Part shown: positions 41,269 through 50,525 of the stretch, one piece after another | Layout: each line of letters begins with the position of its first letter | Position numbering within the stretch: the first letter of the stretch is position 1 | Source: Dehalococcoidia bacterium | Lineage (GTDB): Bacteria; Chloroflexota; Dehalococcoidia; Dehalococcoidales; Fen-1064 | Direction of reading: 5' to 3' | DNA: 64,000 nucleotides | NCBI GenBank assembly: GCA_011170375.1 | Contig: DUEV01000010.1 | Span: 1 to 64,000, forward strand | The notes under the pieces: model-generated | Seen by the model: only the letters and a program-made list of their open reading frames with translations | Database searches by the model: none | What the model was told of the DNA's origin: nothing | Translations under genes and position numbers: made by a program

Positions 41269-41484
41269 CTAATCATACGGGCTGCGTCGCTGAGTGACGC
41301 TGACAGCAATACTGCCGAGGAGCAGAAGGCCAGCCAGACCCCACCAGAAGATAGTGGTCGCCAAGTAAGGCCCGATAGCCTCCTCCAGCGGAATGAAGGT
41401 AGGAAGTACTCCTAAAAATGTGAGCATACCGAGTATTCCGCATAGCCCACCTGCAAGCCCGAGAATCATTGATAATGTTGCCAT
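41269..41484 (-). CDS. Small two-helix membrane protein
   Basis: A 71-residue protein with two membrane helices (about 4-27, LSMILGLAGGLCGILGMLTFLGV, and 41-62, TTIFWWGLAGLLLLGSIAVSV). Similar short membrane proteins are frequent in this phylum and usually unnamed. It is convergent with the SDR. Confidence 0.65.
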   Translation of the reverse strand: MATLSMILGLAGGLCGILGMLTFLGVLPTFIPLEEAIGPYLATTIFWWGLAGLLLLGSIAVSVTQRRSPYD

Positions 41485-41573
41485 AAAGACTCTCCCGTAA
41501 TACAGAATCCTAGCCTTACTTCGCTGTATTTTAAGCTATAGTTACGATATAATCAATCCAGAGGCATCGTTTG

Positions 41574-42737
41574 ATGGAGCAACAGCCGATAATAACAGAC
41601 TCCTTTGAGGTGGGACCATTCCGGCCGCCGAGTGAGGCCTTCTCACTACTCCTCAGGCTAACCCGGAATTGTCCATGGAACCGGTGCCGTTTCTGCGGGA
41701 TGTACAAGAGCCAGAGATTCGAGCTACGGCCCGTAGAGGAGATAAAAAAGGACATCGAGGCGGTCAAGCGTATCTATGACCGAATCGTAGCGCTCTCCTG
41801 GAAGTGGGCCATGCCCGGCCGGTTGCGCGAGACAGCACGAATGATCCTCTCCCGACAGCCAGACCAGGCCACGTACAATGTTGCCCTCTGGCTATATGGT
41901 GGCGGACAAAACGTATTTCTTCAGGACGCCAACAGCCTGATAATGCGGACTCATGAACTGGCCGAGGTGCTGAGATTTATCAAGGAGACCTTCCCCGACG
42001 TTAACCGTATCACCAGCTATGGTCGCTCCAAGACAGCCGCCAAGAAGACGCTCGAGGAACTGATAGAAATACACGAAGCCGGACTCACAAGATTACATGT
42101 CGGGCTGGAATCAGGCAGTGACACCGTACTCAAGCTGATGGATAAAGGGGTAACCGCCGCCGAGCAAATTACAGGTGGTCGTAAAGTGGTCGAGTCCGGT
42201 ATATCGCTTTCCGAGTATGTTCTCCTGGGGCTGGGTGGCCGGGGACTGTGGCAAGAGCACGCTATTGAGACCGCCCGGGTGCTCAGTGCGATAGACGCCG
42301 ATTTCATCCGAATCCGGACGCTCAGTGTCAGCCCAATGCTGCCGATGTACGCCGATGTCGCTGAAGGCAGCTGGGTACAGACAACCGATGAAGAAATGGT
42401 CGCCGAACTGCGACTGCTAATAGAGCACCTGGATTGCAATTCCAACTTTGTCAGCGACCATATCAACAACCTGCTGCAAGAGGTAGAAGGCAAGCTGCCC
42501 GATGATAAGAACAGGATGCTAGCCGTTATCAACCACTTCCAAGCATTACCTCCCGAAGAACGTACCAATTTCAGGATTGGCCGGCGGGCACGTATATACA
42601 CCAGCCTCGATGAACTCAATGACGTACGCAAGCACCAGGTGGTTGAGCAGATAGTCTACGAACTCAACCAGGGTGACCATGAGAACGAGCGTGAGGCACT
42701 GGGCAGACTGTTGGGAGTCAATTTCGATACGCTATGA
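41574..42737 (+). CDS. Radical SAM protein (coproporphyrinogen-oxidase-like branch)
   Basis: A 387-residue radical SAM enzyme from the ATG at 41574. The cluster motif is 'LTRNCPWNRCRFCGMY' (CxxxxCxxC spacing slightly expanded); 'RLHVGLESGSDTVLKLMDKGVT' and 'SEYVLLGLGGRGLW' are the usual Elp3/B12-independent pattern, and the C-terminus has no extra domain. It overlaps pncC by 4 bp, suggesting linked expression. Function unknown. Confidence 0.87.
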   Translation: MEQQPIITDSFEVGPFRPPSEAFSLLLRLTRNCPWNRCRFCGMYKSQRFELRPVEEIKKDIEAVKRIYDRIVALSWKWAMPGRLRETARMILSRQPDQATYNVALWLYGGGQNVFLQDANSLIMRTHELAEVLRFIKETFPDVNRITSYGRSKTAAKKTLEELIEIHEAGLTRLHVGLESGSDTVLKLMDKGVTAAEQITGGRKVVESGISLSEYVLLGLGGRGLWQEHAIETARVLSAIDADFIRIRTLSVSPMLPMYADVAEGSWVQTTDEEMVAELRLLIEHLDCNSNFVSDHINNLLQEVEGKLPDDKNRMLAVINHFQALPPEERTNFRIGRRARIYTSLDELNDVRKHQVVEQIVYELNQGDHENEREALGRLLGVNFDTL

Positions 42738-43213
42738 CTGGACTTGAGCAGGATGTCGTCACTCTGCTTTGCCAGAAAGGGCTGACCCTGGGAGTGGTCG
42801 AATCCGCCACCGGTGGTCTGCTCTCCCACCTCATCACCAATGTCCCTGGTAGCTCAGATTGCTACCTGGGTTCGATTACTTCATACAGCAACCAGGCCAA
42901 AATTAGCATAGTGGGTGTCAGCAAAGAAAGCATCAACCAGCAAGGTGCTGTCAGTCCACAGGTGGCTGAGGAAATGGCACAGGGGGGTCGCCGGGTGCTT
43001 GGTGCTGATATCTGCATCGCCGACAGCGGCATTGCCGGACCGGGTGGGGCTACCTCGGAGAAGCCGGTGGGGCTTTTCTACATCGGACTATCACACAAAG
43101 ACGGGATCTTCAGTCGCAAGCATATCTTCACGGGAAGCCGTGAGGAAAATAAACGCCACGCCGTCGAGGCTGCCCTTTCCTGGGTGAAGGAATACCTGGA
43201 GAGTCTGCGATAA
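42734..43213 (+). CDS. pncC: Nicotinamide-nucleotide amidase (CinA C-terminal domain)
   Basis: A 159-residue stand-alone CinA C-terminal domain: 'LTLGVVESATGGLLSHLITNVPGSSDCYLGSITSYSN', 'GAVSPQVAEEMAQGGRRVLGADICIADSGIAGPGG'. It deamidates NMN for NAD recycling. Overlaps the preceding radical SAM gene at ATGA. Confidence 0.93.
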   Translation: MTGLEQDVVTLLCQKGLTLGVVESATGGLLSHLITNVPGSSDCYLGSITSYSNQAKISIVGVSKESINQQGAVSPQVAEEMAQGGRRVLGADICIADSGIAGPGGATSEKPVGLFYIGLSHKDGIFSRKHIFTGSREENKRHAVEAALSWVKEYLESLR

Positions 43214-43253
43214 TACTCTTCTTATATGGAACCAAACAATAAGAAGAACTACC

Positions 43254-43661
43254 ATGTCTATAGAAGAGAATAAAAAACTCGTACGCCGTGTCGTTGACTT
43301 ATGGAATCAGAGAGAGCTAGAAGAATTTTTCAAGATTCTAGCTCCCGAATACGTTGAGCACCTACCCACCGGTGATGTATCCCTAGAGCAGCTAAAGAAT
43401 TACGCCCACACGTTTTTCACTGCCTTCCCTGACATTCATATCACTATAAAGGACATGGCTGCCGAGGGGGACAAAGTGGCTGTACTGGTGAACTGGAGAG
43501 CGACTCACAGGGGTGAATATATGGGTATCCCTCCGACCGGGAAAAAGATTGATGTCAACGTCGCTTTTCTAACCCGAATCGCAGATGGTAAGTGGGTGGA
43601 ATTCTGGAATGTCACTGATGTGGGCCTTATTCAGCAGCTTGGTACAATGCCTAAGTATTGA
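43254..43661 (+). CDS. SnoaL-like (ester cyclase/polyketide-cyclase type) protein
   Basis: A 135-residue NTF2-like protein: 'VRRVVDLWNQRELEEFFKILAPEYVEHLP', 'FFTAFPDIHITIKDMAAEGDKVAVLVNWRATHRGEYMGIPPTGKKIDV', 'RIADGKWVEFWNVTDVGLIQQLG'. This is a typical SnoaL-like cyclase pattern, often of unknown substrate. Stands alone. Confidence 0.9.
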   Translation: MSIEENKKLVRRVVDLWNQRELEEFFKILAPEYVEHLPTGDVSLEQLKNYAHTFFTAFPDIHITIKDMAAEGDKVAVLVNWRATHRGEYMGIPPTGKKIDVNVAFLTRIADGKWVEFWNVTDVGLIQQLGTMPKY

Positions 43662-43850
43662 ATCCACAGTGAAGGTTAGTTGATTTTTCAAATACATAAA
43701 TCTATTTATTATTACCGATACCCAATTTTTAGCTTCAAAATCAAGCACTATCCACACACCACTTTTCTTGACAATACCTCACCACAGTAGTAACATTTTC
43801 CTTGCGTCATAGAAAAGATGCCGCGGTGGCGGTTAACGGGGTGGGTAACT

Positions 43851-45743
43851 ATGCTTCACAAAAGCTCGTGGCTGGTTGCGCTTTTTCTCCTCCTAACTGC
43901 AGTTCCTACACTGTCATTATGTCTACAAGCCCAAGCCGCTGAAGAGCAAGTAACGTCCTTTGACTCCCTCCAGGTCGACATCAACATCCTCGCCAACTCC
44001 GACATGGAAATCACCGAGACGCAGAAGTACTCCTTCCTGTCAGGCACTTTCCACTACGGCTACCGCTGGCTTCCTCTCGACGGAATTGATTCAATAGACG
44101 GGATACAGGTCTATGAAGACGGCAGCCCCTATGTACGAGACTCCGCAGTCAGGCGATGGATAGATAATTATAAGAATACCGGCGAATCCCCCGCTGGAAA
44201 CTACTACGCCTACTACAGCTGGATTGAAGATAACAAGCTCTGGATAGGATGGTGATACCCCGAGACGCAAGGAGGAAGCCGCGTCTTTGAGATTAAATAT
44301 GTTGTCCATGGCGGGTTGCGGTTCCTCGATGATGGAGACCAGCTCTACTGGAAGGCTATCTTCGGCGACCGGGACACGACCATCGGTAAGGCAACAGTGA
44401 CCGTCCATCTACCAGAGCCGGTATCTTCCACCCAACTCTTTGTTGACAGCTATGGGGTGGCAGCACAAAGCAGGGTAATAGACGATAAGACAATAGAATT
44501 CACCACAGGCCCAGTACCTAACAATGGGGATCTCAGCATCAGGGTAATCCTTCCTCAAGGTATTGTGGATACCACCCCCTTTGCTCTGCGGAAACCGGAG
44601 GGAGTGGGTGAGTGGATAACCCATGCCGTCGAGACGACCAGACAATGGATAGAAGACAACCCGCTTGCCATGCGCATCATCAACTGGTACCTGATTGGCG
44701 TGGGCGTTGCTCTTATACTTGGCGGCATCTCTTGGCTCCTGACAATTCAGCGCAAGCGTACTGCCAAACCAAAAATCTACCCTCCCTCCTCGTATCTTAC
44801 CACCCCACCCGACGACCTGCCTCCAGCACTGGTGGGAAGACTGATAAATGGCGCCTACGGTTTCCTGGGTGACATCTTCTATCTTGCCCAACAGGGTTTC
44901 ATAACAATCACCGAGCGGGTCGAGAAGCGCTGGTATGGTCAGAAAAGGGACTTCCTACTGGAGCGACGTGAGAAGACCCCTCCCTATCGCTATCAAGCGC
45001 ACCTCATGGACCTGCTCTTCCACGGTGGGCCACGTCTCTATCTATCTGAGAACAGGCAAGCTTGGCGTAAGACAGCCGAGCGGACTCAAGAGGCACTGGA
45101 TCTCGATGGCATCCGCCTCGGTCTATTACGGAAAATTGACAGAGAGACCATTCGGACCACAGGCCGGGGCGCCAGCCACCTTGGCAGGATTGGTCTCTTG
45201 TGCTCCATTATTGGCATTGTTATCCTCGGTCTATCCGTTGTTTTCCAGGCTGGCGGAGGAGCCCTACTTGTCGGCGGGGTTACGTTGGTCTTCGGCGTAG
45301 CATCATGGCACCTGAACATGGTACCGGCCCGGGTAAAAAGAACCGAAGAAGGTGCCCTTGTGGCGACACTGTGGCAGGCGTACCGATACTACCTATGGCT
45401 CACTGCCAACGAGGAGCTAATCCTTACCAGAGGAACAGAGCATCTAGACAGGGACCTGCCATACGCTGTCCGCTTCGGTCTCGGCAAGAAACTGGTGCGA
45501 ACCCACACCACGATGAGCAGACCATCACCGGTCCCGCACTGGTACTACCCACACATGATGCCAGAAGATATCAAGTATCCAGGCAGAGAACTAACGCTCC
45601 TGGATACCAGGCGTGGCTTCTATAAGTTGCTCGCCGAGGTCCGTAGGGCACTACCGGCAATGGCACAGGTCGGGCCGGCAATCATGGTCGCTGCGGCAGA
45701 GGCAGATGAGGTAGCCGAGAGCCAAAGCGAAAAAGATGACTAG
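43851..45743 (+). pseudogene. DUF2207 membrane protein, interrupted by an in-frame TGA
   Basis: One reading frame from the ATG at 43851 to 45743 with a single TGA at 44253-44255. Upstream: signal peptide (LLHKSSW-like, MLHKSSWLVALFLLLTAVP) and the DUF2207 N-terminal beta domain up to '...DNKLWIGW'. Downstream, in the same frame: 'YPETQGGSRVFEIKYVVHGGLRFLDDGDQLYW', two membrane helices (about 4690-4770 and 5180-5290 in window terms, IINWYLIGVGVALILGGISW and IGIVILGLSVVF) and a cytoplasmic tail. Related proteins read WYYP or similar here, so TGG to TGA is likely. Pseudogene, or sequencing error, or truncated product. Confidence 0.85.
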
Positions 45744-46152
45744 CAACTTATCTGAGAAGCACGTCGTCACCTGCTTCATTGAATCGGGCGGGGAAATTCT
45801 GCTGCTACGACGCAGTCAGCAGGTCGGCAGTTACCAGGGAAGGTGGGCGGGAGTCAGCGGCTACGTAGACACCACTCCCGATGAACAAGTCCTGACGGAG
45901 ATAAGAGAGGAGACCAGTCTGCAGCCGATGGACCTTGAACTGCTCAAGAAGGGTGAACCTCTACCCATAGAAGACAACGAGCTCGGTGTCAGGTGGGTGG
46001 TGCACCCCTATCTTTTCCGCATCAAAGACCGGGGTAAAATCCAAACGGACTGGGAGCATACAGAGACCAGGTGGATTGCTCCGAAGGATATCGACAAACT
46101 TACCACCGTACCCCGCCTTAAAGAGACACTGGATAGAGTATACCCTGCCTAG
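45736..46152 (+). CDS. NUDIX hydrolase
   Basis: A 138-residue protein with a slightly altered NUDIX box, GYVDTTPDEQVLTEIREETSL, and a following strand set 'VVHPYLFRIKDRGKIQTDWEHTETRWIAPKDI'. It probably hydrolyses nucleoside-diphosphate derivatives. It overlaps the DUF2207 frame by 8 bp and so lies in its operon. Confidence 0.9.
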   Translation: MTSNLSEKHVVTCFIESGGEILLLRRSQQVGSYQGRWAGVSGYVDTTPDEQVLTEIREETSLQPMDLELLKKGEPLPIEDNELGVRWVVHPYLFRIKDRGKIQTDWEHTETRWIAPKDIDKLTTVPRLKETLDRVYPA

Positions 46153-46173
46153 TCCGACACTCCTACCCAGACT

Positions 46174-48903
46174 TTAGCTGTGGCCAGTCCTTTTCGATAA
46201 TGGTTGCCACTTCCCCAGACTGAAAAGCCGGGGGAATAACGCCTTACGAGTCTCCTCAATAATAAACAGGCCACCACCGGCGAGGAAGGCTATCCCCCAC
46301 ATGTCAACGCCCAGAGGTACTGTCCTGAAGGCTGTCTGCAGGAAAGGTACATAGACGACGGCCACCTGCAGGACAGCGGCTATCGCTATAGATACAACCA
46401 ACCAGCGGTTACCCAAAAAGCCCAGTCGGAAGATGGTAGTCTCGTCAGAACGGGCATTAAATGCCTGGAACCACTGGAAGATTACCATGGTACAAAAGGC
46501 AATGGTACGTGCCTCCTCCAAGGTCGTTCTGGCCTGTGCCCAGTTGAAAATCACATAGGTACCGACACCCATGAGAACTGTCAGATAACCGACCCGGAGA
46601 AGTACTCCAGGATAGACAAGGCCCACCTTTGGATGCCGTGGTTGTTGTTTCAGTTCATCATTGGATTTCGGTTCGAATCCCAGAGGGATACCTCCGGCCG
46701 TGTCAGTCACCAGATTGACCCAGAGTATCTGTACTGCCAGCAATGGCGCCTGACCGACGAACAACACGCTGAGGATCAAAGCCAGCAGTTCACCGAGGTT
46801 GGTACCGAGAAAAAAGAAAAGCACATTGCGCAGTCGATTATATATTGCCCGACCCTCTTCTACCGCCGCCACCACCGAGGCAAAATTGTCGTCAGCCAGC
46901 ACCATATCGCTGGCTTCCTTGGCAACGTCGGTGCCGGTGATGCCCATAGCCACGCCGATATCAGCGGTCTTCAGGGCCGGGGCATCATTGACACCATCAC
47001 CTGTCATGGCAACAATGTGCCCCTTTTCCTTGAGGGCATTGACTATCCTCAGCTTGTGCAGAGGCTCTATCCGGGCAAAGACAGAGATATCTTCAACCCG
47101 CTTGGAGAGCTCCTCATCGCTCATTTCCTGCAACTCGACCCCTCTAACAACTTCCCCTGGTGGCAATTCCAGCTGCCTCGCCACAGATTCTGCGGTAACC
47201 TGGTTGTCGCCCGTTATCATCACCACCCTGATGCCTGCCTGCCGACACAACTGCACCGCCTCTTTAGCCTCTTCCCGGGGTGGGTCGGACATCCCCAACA
47301 GGCCGACGAATACCAGATTGCCCCTGATATGTTCGTCCCTGAGGTCATCCACGCTCTCGGGAAGGTCAGCATAGGCAGTGGCCATCACTCTCATGGCCTC
47401 ACGTGCCATTGCTTCGTTGGCACCCATAATAGCCTGGATATCACCCTCCGCCAGTGGCATTGGGCCATCCTTAGTGAGGAAATGGCTGCTCAGAGGGAGG
47501 AGTTTCTCAACAGCCCCCTTCAAATAGACCACCCTACCCCCATCGCGCGGGTGCATCGTGGCCATATATTGCTTTTCACTCTGGAACGGGATCTCATCCA
47601 GGCGAGGAAAGCTCTTCTCCAACCTCTCTTTATCCAATCCGGCCTTGGCAGCAGCCACCACCAACGCACCTTCGGTAGGATCCCCAAAAATTTTATAGTT
47701 TTCGTCCCCCTCCTCAACCAGCAGGGCATCGTTGCACAACACCCCTATCCGTAGCAGCAACCCAAGGGCCACCTCGTCCTTTGGGTCAAGCACCTGTCCA
47801 TCCCGGCGGAACTCCCCCTGAGGCTGGTAGCCCTCGCTACTCACCTCAACCCACTGTCCGTCGGTATAAACCCGATTGACCGTCATTTCATTCATCGTTA
47901 ATGTGCCCGTCTTGTCCGAGCAGATAACAGTGGCGGAACCGAGTGTCTCAACCGCCACCAGTTTTCGTATAACGGCATTACGCCTCGCCATTACCCGCAT
48001 ACCTATCGCCAGGACAATAGTGACTACCGCTGGTAGCCCCTCCGGTATTGCTGAGACGGCGGCGGCAACCGCCAGGAGGAACACCTCCAGCCACTCCAGA
48101 CCCTTCAACAGACCAACTGCGACAAGGAGTCCACAGACACCGAGAAAGAGTACCACCAGATACTGACTTAGCTTGCCGATGCCCTTCTGAAGGGGTGTCT
48201 TTTCTGGCTTTGCTTCCTGGATAGCGCTGGCAATCAGGCCTATCTCGGTGGACATACCGGTACTGACTACTACGGCACGGGCACGACCGTAAGTGACAAT
48301 AGTTCCCATGTAGACCAGGTTCTTCCTCTCAGCGACCGGAACATTCTCACCGAGGGGCTCGGTCGACTTCTCCACCGGCATTGATTCGCCGGTAAGGGTT
48401 GACTCGTTGACCTTGAGGTTGGAAACCTCTATCAGCCGTGCGTCCGCCGGTATTTTTTCACCCGTCTCCAGTAGCAGGATATCGCCGGGAACAATCTGTC
48501 TCGCCGGCAGCACCTCTACCTTACCATCACGTTGGACATTCGCCCGAGGCGCTGCCATCTGGATAAGGGCCTCCATAGCCTTCTCCGCCCGCGTCTCCTG
48601 TATGAAACCAATGACAGCATTCAGGAGCAATACCACCAGTATCACGATAGCGTCAATAAAGTGATCCATGGCAAAGGAAATCACCGTGGCCGCTAACAGG
48701 ACATAGATAAGCGGGCTGAGGAACTGTCGGAGAAAGACCACCGCTGGCGTTATCTTCTTCCTGCCCGCAAGCTGATTGGGTCCATACTGGTGTAGCCGCG
48801 CACTGGCCTCGGCGCCACTCAAGCCCGAGGGCCGCGAATCGAGCGTTTTCAGCACCTCATCGCGCCGCAGATTCTGCCAGTTCTTCTTCACTGTCTCATT
48901 CAC
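46174..48903 (-). CDS. P-type cation-transporting ATPase (P2A, calcium-type)
   Basis: A 909-residue P-type ATPase. Features in order: Cation_ATPase_N, actuator TGES ('LTGESMPVEKS'), PEGLP in helix 4 ('AIPEGLPAVVTIVLAIG'), phosphorylation motif 'CSDKTGTLTMNEMT', 'KGAVEKLL', 'MTGDNQVTAESVA', 'MTGDGVNDAPALKTADIGVAMG' and a long C-terminal transmembrane set. PEGLP is typical of Ca2+ pumps of the P2A group. It is monocistronic. Confidence 0.94.
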   Translation of the reverse strand: MNETVKKNWQNLRRDEVLKTLDSRPSGLSGAEASARLHQYGPNQLAGRKKITPAVVFLRQFLSPLIYVLLAATVISFAMDHFIDAIVILVVLLLNAVIGFIQETRAEKAMEALIQMAAPRANVQRDGKVEVLPARQIVPGDILLLETGEKIPADARLIEVSNLKVNESTLTGESMPVEKSTEPLGENVPVAERKNLVYMGTIVTYGRARAVVVSTGMSTEIGLIASAIQEAKPEKTPLQKGIGKLSQYLVVLFLGVCGLLVAVGLLKGLEWLEVFLLAVAAAVSAIPEGLPAVVTIVLAIGMRVMARRNAVIRKLVAVETLGSATVICSDKTGTLTMNEMTVNRVYTDGQWVEVSSEGYQPQGEFRRDGQVLDPKDEVALGLLLRIGVLCNDALLVEEGDENYKIFGDPTEGALVVAAAKAGLDKERLEKSFPRLDEIPFQSEKQYMATMHPRDGGRVVYLKGAVEKLLPLSSHFLTKDGPMPLAEGDIQAIMGANEAMAREAMRVMATAYADLPESVDDLRDEHIRGNLVFVGLLGMSDPPREEAKEAVQLCRQAGIRVVMITGDNQVTAESVARQLELPPGEVVRGVELQEMSDEELSKRVEDISVFARIEPLHKLRIVNALKEKGHIVAMTGDGVNDAPALKTADIGVAMGITGTDVAKEASDMVLADDNFASVVAAVEEGRAIYNRLRNVLFFFLGTNLGELLALILSVLFVGQAPLLAVQILWVNLVTDTAGGIPLGFEPKSNDELKQQPRHPKVGLVYPGVLLRVGYLTVLMGVGTYVIFNWAQARTTLEEARTIAFCTMVIFQWFQAFNARSDETTIFRLGFLGNRWLVVSIAIAAVLQVAVVYVPFLQTAFRTVPLGVDMWGIAFLAGGGLFIIEETRKALFPRLFSLGKWQPLSKRTGHS

Positions 48904-49010
48904 GAAATCCAGTATATAGGGGAGCAGGTAAAACTATCAAGACATGACCCGATATGTTAAGATAAAAGTAACCAGAGAAAGACATCCCTTGCCATAGAAA
49001 GGTAAAACAG

Positions 49011-49475
49011 ATGTATCAGCACATTATGGTTCCGCTCGACGGTTCGGAGTTGGCGGAGTGTGTATTACCACATGTTGAATCGATTGCCACCGGCTGTAGC
49101 GTCTCCATGATAACCCTGGTACGGGTTGTCCCGCCTTTACACATGTACGGCGGTACCGAGACCAGTATTAGCCCCGAGGAACGACAACACCTGGAAGCAG
49201 ACAGCGTTGAGGTGGCTACCGCCTACCTCGAGGAGAAGGCACAGCTACTCAGAGATAAAGGCGTCCTGGTAGAAACCAGCGTTCTTTTCGGCAATGTCCT
49301 CGACGAGTTATGCGATTATATCACCAAGAACGAGGTTGACCTTGTTATTATCGCCACCCACGGACGCTCCGGTGTCAGCCGTTTGTTCCTGGGTAGCATC
49401 GCCGACCGGCTACTCCGCCACGCCCCAGTGCCCGTTCTGATGGTACGTGCCCCAGGTTCCATACACGGTGACTGA
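49011..49475 (+). CDS. Universal stress protein UspA
   Basis: A 154-residue protein with 'MYQHIMVPLDGSELAECVLPHVESI', 'VDLVIIATHGRSGVSRLFLGSIADRLLRHAPVPVLMVR' (the G-2x-G-9x-G(S/T) ATP-binding pattern). ATP-binding UspA type. Stands alone, upstream of the 247-residue membrane protein. Confidence 0.93.
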   Translation: MYQHIMVPLDGSELAECVLPHVESIATGCSVSMITLVRVVPPLHMYGGTETSISPEERQHLEADSVEVATAYLEEKAQLLRDKGVLVETSVLFGNVLDELCDYITKNEVDLVIIATHGRSGVSRLFLGSIADRLLRHAPVPVLMVRAPGSIHGD

Positions 49476-49659
49476 TATTCTATCATCGCGAAGCTAACTT
49501 AACTGTGCCAGAAAGACTACACCAGCAGGAGCAATAACACCGGTCTCTCCGGTAGAACTGATTTGGCCTTACCCAATACCTGTCCAGGGTAGAGGTATAC
49601 AGTTTTATTACTAGCCAACACTACTCAACAGTAAGTTATATTCGAAACGGAGGTGAATA

Positions 49660-50403
49660 ATGCGGCGTATCCAGACATACATCCTGTTAGCCTGTCTATT
49701 CGCGGCAGTCTCCGCACTAAGCTATCTTATTCACTACCTCATATTTGAAGACGTGCACCACATCTTCATTTACATGATTGGCGACTTTGCCTTTCTGCCA
49801 CTGGAAGTATTCCTCGTGGTAATAGTAATCGAGCGTATCCTTACCCGCCGTGAGAAAATGACCATCAGAGAAAAGCTGAACATGGTTGTCGGTGCCTTCT
49901 TCAGCGAGATAGGTGACCAGCTTCTCCGCAATTTACTTCACTGCATGCAGATGAACAAGGAAATCAGCCAGAATTTAAATATTAGGCCTGACTGGACCCG
50001 CACCAACTTTAAGAAGGCGGTAAACTTCGCCAGAAATCTCCACTACGAACCCGACTGCCAGGAGCTCGACCTGGAAAGACTAAGAGCAACACTCGTGGGG
50101 AAGCGACAGTTCCTGCTCACCTTACTGGAAAATCCCAACATACTGGAACACGAACGTTTCACCGACCTGCTATGGGCGACCTTCCACCTTACTGAAGAGC
50201 TCGAAGCCCGCGCCTCGCTCGATGACCTACCGGAATCCGACATAGGTCATATCGCCATTGACATCGAACGTCTTTTCAGCCTCCTCATCGTCGAGTGGGT
50301 GGATTACGCCGAGCACCTGCAGTCGAATTATCCCTATCTTTTCTCTCTAATGACACGAATCCATCCCTTCCAGGAGACTCCTTCGGCAGTGGTGAGAGCA
50401 TAG
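49660..50403 (+). CDS. Membrane protein with helical cytoplasmic domain
   Basis: A 247-residue protein with two N-terminal membrane helices (about 5-28, TYILLACLFAAVSALSYLIHYLI, and 35-58, FIYMIGDFAFLPLEVFLVVIVIE), then a wholly helical soluble domain containing Cys residues ('LHCMQMNKEISQNL'). Not a named family to me; it resembles bacterial integral membrane proteins of unknown function. Confidence 0.65.
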   Translation: MRRIQTYILLACLFAAVSALSYLIHYLIFEDVHHIFIYMIGDFAFLPLEVFLVVIVIERILTRREKMTIREKLNMVVGAFFSEIGDQLLRNLLHCMQMNKEISQNLNIRPDWTRTNFKKAVNFARNLHYEPDCQELDLERLRATLVGKRQFLLTLLENPNILEHERFTDLLWATFHLTEELEARASLDDLPESDIGHIAIDIERLFSLLIVEWVDYAEHLQSNYPYLFSLMTRIHPFQETPSAVVRA

Positions 50404-50456
50404 CCCCCCTCTTATCATTGACAAGAAAGTCACCTGCCTGGTTACCCAATAAATAA

Positions 50457-50485
50457 GGGAGTCCCTCTTTTTCAGAGGGACTCCC
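50457..50485. terminator. Bidirectional terminator between convergent genes
   Basis: Perfect 12-bp inverted repeat GGGAGTCCCTCT (50457-50468) / AGAGGGACTCCC (50474-50485), loop TTTTC. It separates the convergent 49660-50403 and 50526-52640 genes. Confidence 0.8.
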
Positions 50486-50525
50486 ACTTGTCATAGAGGG
50501 GGGAGTAACAGTCCCGCCTCACACT

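Noticed and set aside
44253-44255. TGA recoding to Trp or Sec in the DUF2207 gene
   Set aside because: TGA is used as a normal stop elsewhere in the window (for example the recombinase ending at 1965 and the primase-helicase ending at 14286), and no SECIS-like structure is evident. A mutation or error is simpler.
46633-47754. A 373-codon open frame on the plus strand
   Set aside because: It lies wholly antisense to the P-type ATPase, whose motifs are unmistakable. Its product has no recognisable domain.
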